Notes: generated from the sequence alone by a model not told the origin. A stretch of 64,000 nucleotides of DNA from Owenia fusiformis (GCA_903813345.2 CAIIXF020000009.1:33359259-33423258), one strand, 5' to 3'; positions 33,594 through 46,122 are shown, numbered from the stretch's first letter. Translations and numbers: made by a program.

Positions 33594-36500
33594 TTATAAA
33601 GAGTCCATAAAATGAGGCTGTCCATCTAATCTTTTAGTTAATATATCACAGCCTGATTCAGTCACTAGTAATGTTTGCTCAAACTGTGCAGATCTCTTGC
33701 CGTCCTCTGTTACCGAGGTCCAATTATCGGGCCAAGTTTTGTCACGCCACACACCTGGAAAATATGAAATGTGTCAATCTAAGAAGGTGAATAGAGAATA
33801 ATGTCATAACACAAAAAGTCATCATTTGTATTGAATTTTATCATAATTTGTTCTGAATTTTATCATTATTTCTTTTGAATTTCATCATTATTTGTTTTGA
33901 ATTTTGTCATCATTCATCATTTTTTTTGAATTTTATCATCATTTGTTTTGAATTTCATCATCATTTGTTTTGAATTTTGTCATCATTTGTTTTGAATTTT
34001 GTCATCACGATGTTCCATGTTGTAAAATTATAGTTTGAAATATCTAACAATATATACATAATATATACATGTACATAACAATATATATGACAACATATTG
34101 TAACACATTTGAAATGAAAAAGACAATTGAAGAGTTTTGCATATCATTGACAGCTCTCAGTCAGTAGCTAGATGATACACATCTCAAACATGAAGAGCCA
34201 TTCCACAATATACATAAACTGCTATTAAGGACCTCCATTGTAATAGCTCATGAATGATGTTTTGCTAACATAAAACTCTAAATATAAGTTACAATATCAT
34301 GTTTCAATAGAGGTTATCTCAATGGTTTTGCACCAAACCTCTACACTGAATCAATTGCTACACCCAACCATGTTTCTGAAAAATTATTTTTGAAAGGGCA
34401 ATTTTTCTGAATTCAATAGATTCTTGCAGTACTTAGTGAATGAATGATCTTGAAACATCTACCTCTATTTAACCTCTTGACTACCCGGAGTGACGAGATA
34501 TCTTGTCACCTCAGAAATGACCTTGAAACCCAGGGTGACGAGAAAATCCGTCACAAAATTTTTCACTAAAATTGCTCTTATTTGAACAATTTTCATCCAA
34601 TTTAAACAAAACTTGTTTTAGAATTTGTAAAAATGATCCCCGCCGTCTGATTTTACTAAGTTGAGCATCTAAAGTTGTATATGTAGTTAAATATCAAAAG
34701 GTGGCAAAAATGAAAAATTCTCTGGTTTCAACAGATTTTAGAGACTGGGATTCAAGAGGTTAACAAATGTGAATACATGTAGAATTCAGTATGAAATATG
34801 AGACAGTACTTTACCTTCATTTATCATAGGTTCTATAGTGAATGTATGACCAGGTTTCATCACTCCTACAGCTTTATTTTCTATAAAATAATAATAATAT
34901 ACTTTTAATCATTAGCATCGGCACATTGAGTGATTCATTTCATAGAAAGATTTGAAAGTGAAAACTTATACTGGGGCACAATTTTGGGAAAAGTTACTCT
35001 CTGTATCAGATACCACTAGTATTGTAAAGTTAGGATTATTAACAAGAACAATCCCGGTCAAAGATGCCCAAATGTCTGTATTGGAATTGACATGATATCA
35101 GATAATTAAGGTATTTTACACTATAATACAATGTCAATTATACATGAAAAGCATGGTATAATGTAGTTCAACAAATTAAACCTAGTCTGGGCCTTATTTC
35201 TTATCTGACATTTCTTGTGGCCCGCCCTAGGTTTAACATCCGTGCCTATTCGGCCCTTGATGCAAAAAATTGTAATCATGGCCTATGGCAGCGAATAGAA
35301 TTCTATGCGCATTCTATTAATAACTGATAGTGAGAATTTGCAACCAATGAAAGCATAGCACGGAAGTTAAACCCAACCACGGCAACAAGAACGCTCAGAT
35401 TATAAATGAAAGCTGTGGTATTGGGTTTAACTTGTTGAACTAGGTATAATGCAGAGTAATGCACAGTAAGTATCAAGCATAACACACACATTATAGAACA
35501 TTCTTTTTTTTACATTTTTACATGCTGGAAACAGGAATGCCCGAATTAGCAATTAAATGAATGATTGAGTGCGAGAATTGGAGAATGCAATGAGAGGGAT
35601 TGATGCAATGCAACGTTAAGAAAAGAAACAAGGACTCTATAAGTTACAGATATACTATTCCTCAAATACTAAGAGACACATTTTGCAGAAATAATCCAGA
35701 GAAAGGTGAGTAGGAAAACGGATTTGCATGTGTACTTACTGGCATAATGCGGGACATTAGGTGCAGTATGGAACAATCTACAACAGAACAATCCACTACA
35801 ATAACAGGTGAACTACAACAATAACAGCTACAAATAATATGAGCTGTAACAATAATAACAGAATATTAGAACTTCTATCAAATTCCTAAAATATTGTATA
35901 GAATTCTTTATTCAGATTTATTGGAATGGTAATAATCAAATTTTGCTCGAAAATTTTGATGTTAAGAAAAAATGTACATCTTTTAATTTATTTTATGAGG
36001 CCTTTTATTTAGTACCTTGACCAGAACAACCAAGTTCAAGATGTTTTGAATACTTTATTATATGGTCTAGTATTTTAGGAAGAATTGATAGAATTCTTTT
36101 TAGGAACATGCCATGCAGTAGAATACATAGACAAAAGACCATCTCCCAATCATACCCGCAGAATTGTATACAGAAATGGTCTATTTTGTCTTGAGATACT
36201 CTGAATTTATAATTCAGGATTCGACTTACTGGCATAATGAGGTACTCTAGGTTGAGTATGGAATAGCCTGGTTAAGGAAATACCAATCAAAATGAATTTT
36301 ACAACGTATATATGTAGTCATAGCAACACACTAATTATTGTTCCAGTAGGGGGTATAAGGCATTTTGAATGTTGAACGACTCAAAACTCAATAAATTATA
36401 TCATAAATGGAGTACCTAATAGTTGTCTAGAATAGCATACATTATATTCAATAGACAAATTGTCCTATCTAATTTCCAATGTTTCAGCAGAAAATATTTG

Positions 36501-39500
36501 CAAAACTTACTGATTTATTCCATGACCACAGTAGCTCCTAACAACAGAGAAACCATTGGATTGAGCATGTTTTTGTATTTCATTACCTATATCTCTGTAC
36601 CTAACACCTGGATGGACTGAAAATACATACAAATACATGTGCATGCATTGTACTGTACATCATGTGTAGCTTAATGAAGAAGTGGTGCAATGTCCATGTT
36701 TTATGTGAACCAGCTCAAAAATTGTACTACTGTATGTTATTGCCAGATTCTCAAAGTAACTATAATTATTATAACATTATGGGAGACTGTACAAATATAT
36801 TTCAAAATTATATTTATGTTTTCTCATTTTTATGAGAAAAAGTACAGTAAAGTTGTCTCATTAGTTTGTTTCAATTTATTTGCTTTTCGTATATATATCT
36901 TCAGCACTTTACTTACCCATTTTAATTGCATTGTCTAAGCATTCATATGTGACTTTAACAAGTTTCTTGCTGGCCTCACTAACATTGCCAACAAAAAGAG
37001 TCTCATTTAAATCACCATGGAAACCTCTAAAATATGTTGTGACATCAACTGAAAAATCAAAATGATGAGTATTAGTGTGTTGCTTAGTTCAAACACAGAT
37101 TTCAAGGATTTAACAATGTTACAAATATGATTCAATTTAATCAACTTTTTCCATCCAAATAAATAATGTATTGGGCAATTTGCCAAAAATAATGCATCAT
37201 GGTTCCAAGTATCTACACATACGACTCTTACATGTATTAAAAGAGCAACCACTTTCTAAATGGAAAATTGTCTAAAGACAATGGTATTTACTATTTACAC
37301 AATCAAAAATACTGTGAGTTAATAAAACAAATGACTACATACTATTACATATATCGCCATCTTGTAGAGGTCGACCATCTGGAATTCCATGACAGATCAC
37401 CTCATTCACCGATGTACAGCAGGACTTTGGAAAAGTGTAGTAGTTCAATGGAGATGGGTAGCAATCACGGTCTACACACGCCTATATATTAATTGTACAA
37501 AAGAGTTATGAACTTGCATTAATGTTCATTTTCTTGAAAGGCATCTTAATTATAAAGTTTAGAGATGGAAATTACAATAGTCAAGTAAAAACTTATAACA
37601 CGCCTAGATGCATGCAGTTTTTTTTTTCTTTAATAAACACCACTACATTCAAATGACTGACAGGGGGCAAATGATCTTGTTAAAGGGACTGAAGGGATAC
37701 AAGTTGAGAGTAAGTTTGGAAAAAGTGTCCCGATTTTTTTCTCATCATGCCATGCCACACCTATTTTAAAAAGTATTTTTACAAGTTTATTTCAGGAGAT
37801 CATTTGATCTGGCAAAAATAGTAGATGCCCTATTAATATTTTTCAATTTTAATGGATATGAACATTACTGAACCCTAATCAGTCCTTGTCTGCATACAAG
37901 TTAAACAAACATACCTACCTCATGAGCAATTCTATCTATTTCCTCTGTAGTGACACCAACCCCTACTGCTTTGACAGCCTCATCTAAGACTTCTCTGCCA
38001 AGCTACAATAAGAGTAGGGAACAGTCCATGTCATAATATTTGAATATGCTGGTCAGAACTGAATTGGTAGAACTGGTTGTCACATTAAATTCCTAAACAT
38101 GCTGGAAAAAGGTTGACATAGATAACATATGCCATACTTGAACAGGATTTGGGTAAAATGAAACTGAATAGATATCTGTAACAGTATCTGTAACTTACAC
38201 TTAGACACACTACCAAGTTTTGTTTTGATTTTAAATAAAATCAGGCTGTTCTTAAGCCTGCAATAAGCGAAGTTAACTTAAACACCCAATATGATTATAC
38301 ACAGCTTCCGAATGAGTCTCACCTTGCATGCTACTCTCAGATCTTCCTGTTCCTGGTCATCTAGAGGTCTGATATATGTAGAGCCCTTCTGCTTCTGCTC
38401 TGTCAGAGGGAAGCCTACAATGTAAACATATGATGGTCTTAACATGGAATAGAGGTCTGATATATGTAGAGCCCTTTTGCTTCTGTTCTGTGAGAGGGAA
38501 GTCTACAATGTAAACATATGATGGTCTTAACATGGAATAGAGGTCTGATATATGTAGAGCCCTTTTGCTTCTGTTCTGTCAGAGGGAAGCCTACAATGTA
38601 AACATATGATGGTCTTAACATGGAATAGAGGTCTTATATATGTAGAGCCCTTTTGCTTCTGTTCTGTGAGAGGGAAGCCTACAATGTAAATATATGATTC
38701 TCTTAATATGGAATAGAGGTCTGATATATGTAGAGCCCTTCTGCTTCTGTTCTGTGAGAGGGAAGCCTACAATGTAAATATATGATTCTCTTAATATGGA
38801 ATAGAGGTCTGATTTATGCAGAGCCCTTCTGCTTCTGTTCTGTCAGAGGGAAGACTACAATGTAAATATATGATTCTCTTAATATGGAATAGAGGTCTGA
38901 TTTATGCAGAGCCCTTCTGCTTCTGTTCTGTCAGAGGGAAGACTACAATGTAAATATATGATTGTCTTAATATGGAATAGAGGTCTGATATATGTAGAGC
39001 CCTTTTGCTTCTGTTCTGTGAGAGGGAAGTCTACAATGTAAACATATGATGGTCTTAACATGGAATAGAGGTCTGATATATGTAGAGCCCTTTTGCTTCT
39101 GTTCTGTCAGAGGGAAGCCTACAATGTAAACATATGATGGTCTTAACATGGAATAGAGGTCTTATATATGTAGAGCCCTTTTGCTTCTGTTCTGTCAGAG
39201 GGAAGCCTACAATGTAAACATATGATGGTCTTAACATGGAATAGAGGTCTTATATATGTAGAGCCCTTCTGCTTCTGTTCTGTGAGAGGGAAGCCTACAA
39301 TGTAAACATATGATGGTCTTAATATGGAATAGAGGTCTGATATATGTAGAGCCCTTTTGCTTCTGTTCTGTCAGAGGGAAGCCTACAATGTAAATATATG
39401 ATTCTCTTAATATGGAATAGAGGTCTGATATATGTAGAGCCCTTCTGCTTCTGTTCTGTGAGAGGGAAGCCTACAATGTAAATATATGATTCTCTTAATA

Positions 39501-42500
39501 TGGAATAGAGGTCTGATTTATGCAGAGCCCTTCTGCTTCTGTTCTGTCAGAGGGAAGACTACAATGTAAATATATGATTGTCTTAATATGGAATAGAGGT
39601 CTGATATATGTAGAGCCATTTTGCTTCTGTTCTGTCAGAGGGAAGTCTACAATGTAAACATATGATGGTCTTAATATGGAATAGAGGTCTTATATATGTA
39701 GAGCCCTTCTGCTTCTGTTCTGTGAGAGGGAAGCCTACAATGTAAACATATGATGGTCTTAATATGGAATAGAGGTCTGATATATGTAGAGCCCTTTTGC
39801 TTCTGTTCTGTCAGAGGGAAGTCTACAATGTAAACATATGATGGTCTTAATATGGAATAGAGGTCTTATATATGTAGAGCCCTTCTGCTTCTGTTCTGTG
39901 AGAGGGAAGCCTACAATGTAAACATATGATGGTCTTAATATGGAATAGAGGTCTTATATATGTAGAGCCCTTTTGCTTCTGTTCTGTGAGAGGGAAGCCT
40001 ACAATGTAAACATATGATGGTCTTAACATGGAATAGAGGTCTTATATATGTAGAGCCCTTTTGCTTCTGTTCTGTCAGAGGGAAGCCTACAATGTAAACA
40101 TATGATGGTCTTAACATGGAATAGAGGTCTTATATATGTAGAGCCCTTTTGCTTCTGTTCTGTCAGAGGGAAGCCTACAATGTAAACATATGATGGTCTT
40201 AACATGGAATAGAGGTCTTATATATGTAGAGCCCTTTTGCTTCTGTTCTGTCAGAGGGAAGCCTACAATGTAAACATATGATTGTCTTAATATGGAATAG
40301 AGGTCTGATATATGTAGAGCCCTTCTGCTTCTGTTCTGTGAGAGGGAAGCCTACTATGTAAACATATGATGGTCTTAATATGGAATAGAGGTCTTATATA
40401 TGTAGAGCCCTTTTGCTTCTGTTCTGTCAGAGGGAAGCCTACAATGTAAACATATGATTGTCTTAATATGGAATAGAGGTCTGATATATGTAGAGCCCTT
40501 CTGCTTCTGTTCTGTGAGAGGGAAGCCTACTATGTAAACATATGATGGTCTTAATATGGAATAGAGGTCTTATATATGTAGAGCCCTTTTGCTTCTGTTC
40601 TGTCAGAGGGAAGCCTACAATGTAAACATATGATGGTCTTAACATGGAATAGAGGTCTGATATATGTAGAGCCCTTTTGCTTCTGTTCTGTGAGAGGGAA
40701 GCCTACAATGTAAACATATGATGGTCTTAACATGGAATAGAGGTCTGATATATGTAGAGCCCTTTTGCTTCTGTTCTGTCAGAGGGAAGCCTACAATGTA
40801 AACATATGATGGTCTTAACATGGAATAGAAGTCTTATATATGTAGAGCCCTTTTGCTTCTGTTCTGTGAGAGGGAAGCCTACAATGTAAACATATGATGG
40901 TCTTAACATGGAATAGAGGTCTGATATATGCAGAGCCCTTCTGCTTCTGTTCTGTCAGAGGGAAGCCTACAATGTAAACATATGATGGTCTTAATATGGA
41001 AATGTCACTACCTGCCATATGTGATGGATGCCGAATGCCAAACACTAACTGCCAAACATCGAATATGTCCACAAAAATAGGAGACTACAATATTGAAATA
41101 TTTGGGCCCATTTTGAACATTTCTTCAGGAGTGCATTTTGGTAACCACTCTTTATGGACTTATGAATCTTCATAGTTAAGAATTTTTATATCTAGCCCAA
41201 AATAAGAAAACTGAGAATTAATATACTAGCATACAGCAGATACAAAAATATAGGAGAACACAACTGAAAATTGTATAAAGCAAAGAACCAGAGTCTGCCA
41301 TTCATGTAACATAGGATGCACTAACAAATACATTGTAATGTATTACCTTCAGGGTGGTTTGCATAGTCTGGCCTCCTGATGTGATCTGGCACTGGTCTTT
41401 TTGGAGACTAAAAGTACATGTAAACGTTACATGATTTTCTGTCATATAACAACAACTAAAAATTATGTTTTTAAAATAGTTTAGGTAACAAGTCAAAAAT
41501 AAAACTTATCCTTGTTATTCAATTGTTCCAAGCCAGTTTGAAAGAACCAGTGTAGGTCATTCAAAAAGTCTGAGTATAGCTTTATACACATATCAAATTA
41601 TCAATATTCTTTTCTGCCTATTTTTGGATATTGTCTTATGTTGTTATGAACAATAAAGGACTCACAGTCCTGTGCTCACACAGTTTGGAACCTTCAGAGG
41701 AATGTACTGACTTTCTCCTGACTTTCAAACAAAAATATTGATTTGGATTTGTAGTCTCGAACTTTGAGACTTAGATAGCACAGTTGTGTGACCTGGTTTG
41801 ATGACCTTTGACCTTGAAAATTTTACTAATTCAAAGCTCATTAAAGTCTTTTGTGATTAAGCTGACCAAAATTTACATCCAAAAATCAATTTGAAAAATC
41901 AACTTTTTGGACCTTTCGAAGGTCACTGAAGGTCAAGTAAAGGTCAAATCCTAAAACTAATGTCAGATTTGAACTCCTGGCAACTTGTAGATGATTTTCA
42001 GAAAAAAATTGGTCAAATTGAAGCAAGTTGAAAAATAACTTATTTTTCCTGTTTTTCGACGTCAAATATCTCAAAAAGGTAAAAATTTGATGCTGACATA
42101 TTTTGAGCAATATGTAGGGAATGCTTAAATCTAGTAATGATGTAATTCATTGCAAGAAATGATCAAGTATAAGGCAAACTTTGAGAAACTTGTCAATCAC
42201 AAAACCTGCCATTGACTTTATACATGAGAAAGTTTCCTGAAAATTACTTCTTTTCTCCTACAAAGTCCTGCTTTTTGTCAAATTTTATAGAGTTAACACC
42301 AAGAACTGTAATTCCAAGAGCTTTGAAATCTTCAGAGGACATAATTTGCATATAAAGCAACTACTACAAGTTATTTGAAAGTTCTTCCTTCAACAAAGTG
42401 ACTAGTATTTACAGAAAATTTGACTTTTTGACGTCAAAATCAGCAATTTCTCAGAAACCGGCGAACCTGGGAAATGGCGATGATAGGTCAAATAGGCATT

Positions 42501-45500
42501 ATGGATATGCATAAAATGAATGTGGATATGACTCAATCCGAATAGCAGTTTCAATTTGTGCGGCCAATGTTGACAGACGGACGGACCAACAGACGGACGG
42601 ACCAATGGATGGACGGACGCCTGGTCGATCCCATAGGCTCACTGTGTGAGCCAAAAACAATACAAAGTCAAATGAAGTAGGTTTCTTAACACTGAAAAAG
42701 TCGTAAAACTTTTTGAATGACTTAGTATAGGCTATTCAAAGCAAGATAAATGTATGCAACATTATAATAATATTGTAACTGACCACAGCGTAAGGCCTCA
42801 GTGAACCAGTGAAAATGTAACCTGGCCATGGGTTGTAGTTCGCAGGCTCTCCCGCACCCTGCTTCTCTGAAAAAATGGTGGTTGATATTTGTTTGAAATT
42901 TAACATGCCTGACATGCAGTTTTAAGGCATTTTGCTGAACAAGTTTTGAAAGCTACATGTACATGTATTCCTAGATAAACAAACTTAGTTAATAAAATTT
43001 TTTATAATTTCAAGGCCATTGTTAAGCTTTAATACAGTTTTAAGGCAATGCTAAGACTAATAAATATATGAATTTCAAACTGGTTTCGGTAAAGCACATC
43101 ATTAAAACAGCTGAAAGTCTATCTAGCAATAGTATAAAGACACATTCCTGAGTAAGGAAGAATAAAAATGTGACTACTATTAAGCAATCTACTTACTTGC
43201 TTTTTTGTGCACCTTCTTGTGTTCACCCCAGAACTCCTTGAAACATTCCTGAAATTGAAAATGATACTGCAATAATAACATTGATCAAAAATCCATGTGT
43301 TATGGGGTTCATAGAAAGCTTTGGTTATGGCAATAATTGATTTACATAGACAATGTGGACAGAGCCGGGGGACAGAGCAACCAATCATGATGACAGAGCT
43401 ACTGAGATATAAAGACATGTTGCCAGGGTGCATGTTTGGAATTTTTCTGCATTCCTCAATTGAGTCACATGTTATTATTCAAACAGGAATCACTCCTCCC
43501 CCATACTGTCTACATCTTTCAGTTTTGCACAAAGAGTGTTCTTATGTGCCTAGAAAAAACTGGTGAGAAGATTTGTTTTGTAAAATGTATAGAAAATGAG
43601 AAAATTCAGTGAAAAAATTAAGGATATATTCAGCAAATTTTTTCATTCAAATTTTCTTGTTTTTTATATATTTTATCAAAACATTCTACTTTACATTCTT
43701 TTCTTGGTACATTATAATATTTTTCAGTTTCTGTCTGACAGTCAAAAAATCAATTTTTAGAAAAAGTTCAAATGCCTCAAATCGAATTATTTGGTCTACT
43801 TACTCATATTTATATGACTTATTTTTTGAAGTCAAATGTGTGCCTATTTGCCTAGTCAGTGTAATTTCACATGATGTAATAAATGTAATTAACAATCTCA
43901 GGTATGATGGTCAAGTTTACAAAATATAATGACTTGTCATGTCATGTAATTTTTTTGAATCATCCACCATTTTTAAATTTAGAGGATTAAGAATATGAAA
44001 ATGTAATTGGACATAATTCTACCCAACTCTCTGACGAAAGGTAGGAGGTGTAGATAAGTCATGGGCCAAATTTATTATATATGGGGGGAAAACTTAAGAA
44101 TACGGCCAAATGAGAAAATAAATGGATTTTCAACTGTCGGACAGCATCTGAATAATGTTTGAGTGCACTCGTTGTGCAAAAGTGAGAGATGTAGACATTG
44201 TGGGGAAGAAGTGATTCAAATTTGAAAAATAACATGTGACCCTATTGATGGTTGCAGCGAAATTCTGAACATGCAGCCTGATCTTAATTAAGCCACTACA
44301 GCTGGGTCGAGTGGCAACTTATTATCAAGGGTCGTTACATGATCCCCCTTTGAAAGGACCACGCCCTTGGGTCAGCCCTGCTAGCAGTGACTTACCGCAC
44401 ACACAGCAGAAATGATACAACCAATGCTTTGATCCCACATCTGACACCAATTTTATGCCCCGAGGGCGTCCCAGGGGTATGACTTACTAACGAGCATAGC
44501 GTAACAAGCCAGATAAAGAAATTGAAAGTAACAGTGCTAAATTCAATGCCCCGTGTGGGAATCGAAACTAGGACCTTTGGACCCAAAGTCTGATGCTCTA
44601 CGGAGAGTTATAAAGGCTAAGCCACTACAGCTGGGCAGTAGTAGCAACATGTTATCAAGGATCGTTAGAATGCTTAGAACTTTTTCAATCCTTATTCCAC
44701 AGTCAGAGAGAATGTTTCTGGCGAATATTCTGGGATTTCAAACACTTTGAAGTTGGGAAACCGGAAGGGCTTACCTTTTTCAATTCCCGAATCTCTCCGA
44801 AATTAGCTCATCTTGGTGACTGTAAATTGCACAGCTGTATTCAATGGAGTCTTGTCATATTCGATCAGCCTCAATTTTAAAGTGTATATTTTATTTTCAA
44901 CGTGATTTCATCGTTTTTTGTCGACTGGTAAGAAAACGCCGGGCAAATGGCAAGATGGATGACTTTTGACCTGACCTTGACCGATGGTGATCACGTCATC
45001 AATATTACCAAGATGGCGGTTTCAAAATTTTCTAAAATCGCTTCAAATAATATTATGTTAATTCCTAGCGAGTAAAGATATCTCTTAGTTTGCTATTTCA
45101 CAATAAGATAACGAAATATGTAAGGAATTTGTATTTATCAATTAAAACATCACATCGACATTTGGTATTCGTAAACTAGACGATGAAGATAAAGACCTCG
45201 AAAAAAAACAAAAGAGCGAGTATGGGATTCGAACCCGGACCTCCAGCGTGCTAAGCGAGGATTCTCCCCCTAGACCACCGTTATATTACATATGGTGTTG
45301 GGAATTAAACGCTACTTATTTTGAATGCTATGATTCGGAAGTGACGTCACGTTCTTCACGTTTTGTTTGAGAGCGAGAACGAGACGTGCCAGAAGTCCGG
45401 CTTTTTTGTCAGTCGACCTGTTCAAAGTACATTTAGTTATAATAATCGCTTTCCAGAACAATTTAGGAAACAATATTTTCTATCTACGTCGATTACAAAG

Positions 45501-46122
45501 CATCTAAGGTACGTAAATTTATATGAACAACTGAGTCAATAGGGATAAATAGCCCAACGAGAGCCGGCGGTCTTAAAAAATACTTGGATCTGGATGCCAG
45601 TCCTGGTATAGATATAGTTCCAGGGCAGTTCGAAGAACTGCGTATTAGATGTCCGTGCCTTATTCCTTATTTTGTCCTTACAGTTGGGGACAAAAATAAA
45701 TGACAGGTCGATTTTCGATCACCATTTCCTAATTATGGTGGTCTGAAAGCCCATAATTTCCAATATTGTCTAGATACATATCCCTTAAAATTTGTATATT
45801 TTACATTTTGTATAACCTCATCCGCTGATTTATGGCCTCTTGTAAATTCTCTTATTTTTAACATGGGAAATCCTCACTTCAGCAAATCCACCTGTCATTT
45901 ATTTATGTCCCCAACTGTAGATAGAATCAGGTCGAGAAAATTTTTTTTCTAAATTTTAGATACGATTTCTCTTATCCTATAGAATATAATGACTCAAAAT
46001 CCTACCTGTGAGCAGAAAAATGATCCCTCTATACCCAGTTTAATACATGTTGGGCATTGCATTTTAGCCTCCTTATCACAGCCATTTGTATCGCAAACAC
46101 GAGAATTTTCAACACTTGCCAT
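33594..46122 (-). CDS. METAP1: Methionine aminopeptidase 1
   Basis: Removes the initiator Met from nascent proteins in the cytosol. Twelve exons join in phase to 376 residues (vertebrate form about 386): 46122-46006, 43248-43197, 42866-42784, 41407-41347, 38414-38323, 38002-37919, 37481-37343, 37048-36917, 36616-36511, exon 10 (36267-36230 or 35777-35740), 34880-34815, 33754-33594. The N-terminal Cys/His zinc-finger region (VCDTNGC, MQCPTC, FFCSQEC, HKKVH) is typical of MetAP1. Metal ligands are visible: two Asp in NIDVT and FHGDLNET, His in CGHGI, Glu in TIEPM and in SAQFEQT. The catalytic His is in the exon-10 segment LFHT. Two oddities: exon 5 is the functional end unit of an 88-bp tandem array filling the intron before it, and exon 10 exists in two versions. 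The gene starts 270 bp from ADH5, divergently. Confidence 0.95.
33822..34008. repeat. Minisatellite, about 22-bp units
   Basis: Eight or so units of the type TTTTGAATTTTATCATCATTTG with slippage, in the last METAP1 intron. Confidence 0.75.
34473..34759. mobile_element. piggyBac-like MITE, 287 bp
   Basis: CCTCTTGA...TCAAGAGG ends, each flanked by TTAA (34469-34472, 34760-34763), the target duplication of piggyBac-type transposases. Diverged relative at 9032-9322. In the last METAP1 intron. Confidence 0.75.
35164..35442. mobile_element. MULE-type MITE, 279 bp
   Basis: Ends TAGTTCAACAAATTAAACC and GGTTTAACTTGTTGAACTA, flanked by the exact 9-bp duplication GGTATAATG (35155-35163, 35443-35451). 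Ends differ from the 600-bp element at 8096, so this is another family. It lies in the METAP1 intron between exon 10b and exon 11. Confidence 0.8.
35740..35777 (-). CDS. METAP1: METAP1 alternative exon 10b ([12 protein letters not shown])
   Basis: 38 nt with a TTGTAG acceptor and a GTAAGT donor. Joined to exons 9 and 11 it reads ...[24 protein letters not shown]..., identical in this segment to the vertebrate enzyme as I recall it. Contains the catalytic His in FHT. Same length and phase as exon 10a. Confidence 0.85.
36230..36267 (-). CDS. METAP1: METAP1 alternative exon 10a ([12 protein letters not shown])
   Basis: 38 nt with an AACCAG acceptor and a GTAAGT donor. It reads [12 protein letters not shown], two residues different from exon 10b (A to Q, N to R), with the catalytic His and the PxVPHY core kept. 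Since 38 is not a multiple of 3, including both exons would shift the frame, so the two should be used one at a time. Confidence 0.8.
38362..41001 (-). repeat. 88-bp tandem array over a METAP1 3' splice site (30 units)
   Basis: Thirty units in a row; the start-to-start distance from the first (38363) to the last (40915) is exactly 29 x 88. On the METAP1 strand each unit is 35 nt of intron end, including the TTGTAG acceptor, plus the first 53 nt of exon 5. Only the unit at the gene-proximal end continues into real exon (GATGACCAGG...). The array fills most of intron 4. Variants (CTGATATATG/CTTATATATG, TGTCAG/TGTGAG, tgattctc/tgatggtc) are grouped in neighbouring units, as in expansion by unequal exchange. 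The left end abuts a dispersed repeat at 41002. Confidence 0.95.
40994..41085 (-). repeat. Dispersed 'ATGTCACCAC' repeat, copy
   Basis: Reverse-strand copy ('atgtcactacctgccat' to 'aaaataggagacta'), directly bordering the 88-bp array. Confidence 0.5.
41760..42660. repeat. Interspersed repeat with GACGGACGGAC tail
   Basis: Contains a unit related to 32600-33000 at about 41890-42040 and ends in a 'gacagacggacggacc' stretch followed by GATCCCATAGGCTCACTGTG. It looks like one interspersed, non-coding repeat within METAP1 intron 3. Class unknown. Confidence 0.45.
44283..44670 (-). mobile_element. Short element with 55-bp direct repeats and tRNA-like core (TRIM- or SINE-like)
   Basis: Two direct copies of a segment with 'gccactacagctggg' and 'ttatcaagg-tcgtta' lie at about 44283-44337 and 44612-44670. 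On the minus strand a purine run (AAAGGGGGATCA) stands just before TGTAACGACC, like a polypurine tract before an LTR. The core holds tRNA-like A- and B-box sequences near 44535-44610. No protein is encoded. An old miniature LTR-type relic or a SINE dimer both fit. Confidence 0.4.
45215..45285 (-). repeat. tRNA-like sequence (pseudo-tRNA or SINE head)
   Basis: The minus strand has an A box (TGGTCTAGGGGG), an AGC-bearing loop CTTAGCA and a B box (GGTTCGAATCC), but the acceptor arms do not pair and the anticodon stem is poor. In METAP1 intron 1. Confidence 0.6.
45681..45917. mobile_element. Tc1/mariner-like MITE, 237 bp, copy 2
   Basis: Same length and ends as 21940-22176, flanked by TA (45679-45680, 45918-45919). 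In METAP1 intron 1. Confidence 0.85.

Noticed and set aside
38362-41001. CRISPR-like regular repeats, or a repeat protein gene made of 60-codon frames
   Set aside because: The units are contiguous 88-mers with no unique spacers, the genome is animal, and 88 is not a multiple of 3, so the 60-codon frames are by-products of the METAP1 exon copies.
43321-43929. Plus-strand frames in METAP1 intron 1
   Set aside because: AT-rich, no domain and no partner exons; chance frames.
45215-45285. Functional tRNA with AGC anticodon
   Set aside because: The B box is good, but the acceptor stem does not pair and the anticodon stem is broken.
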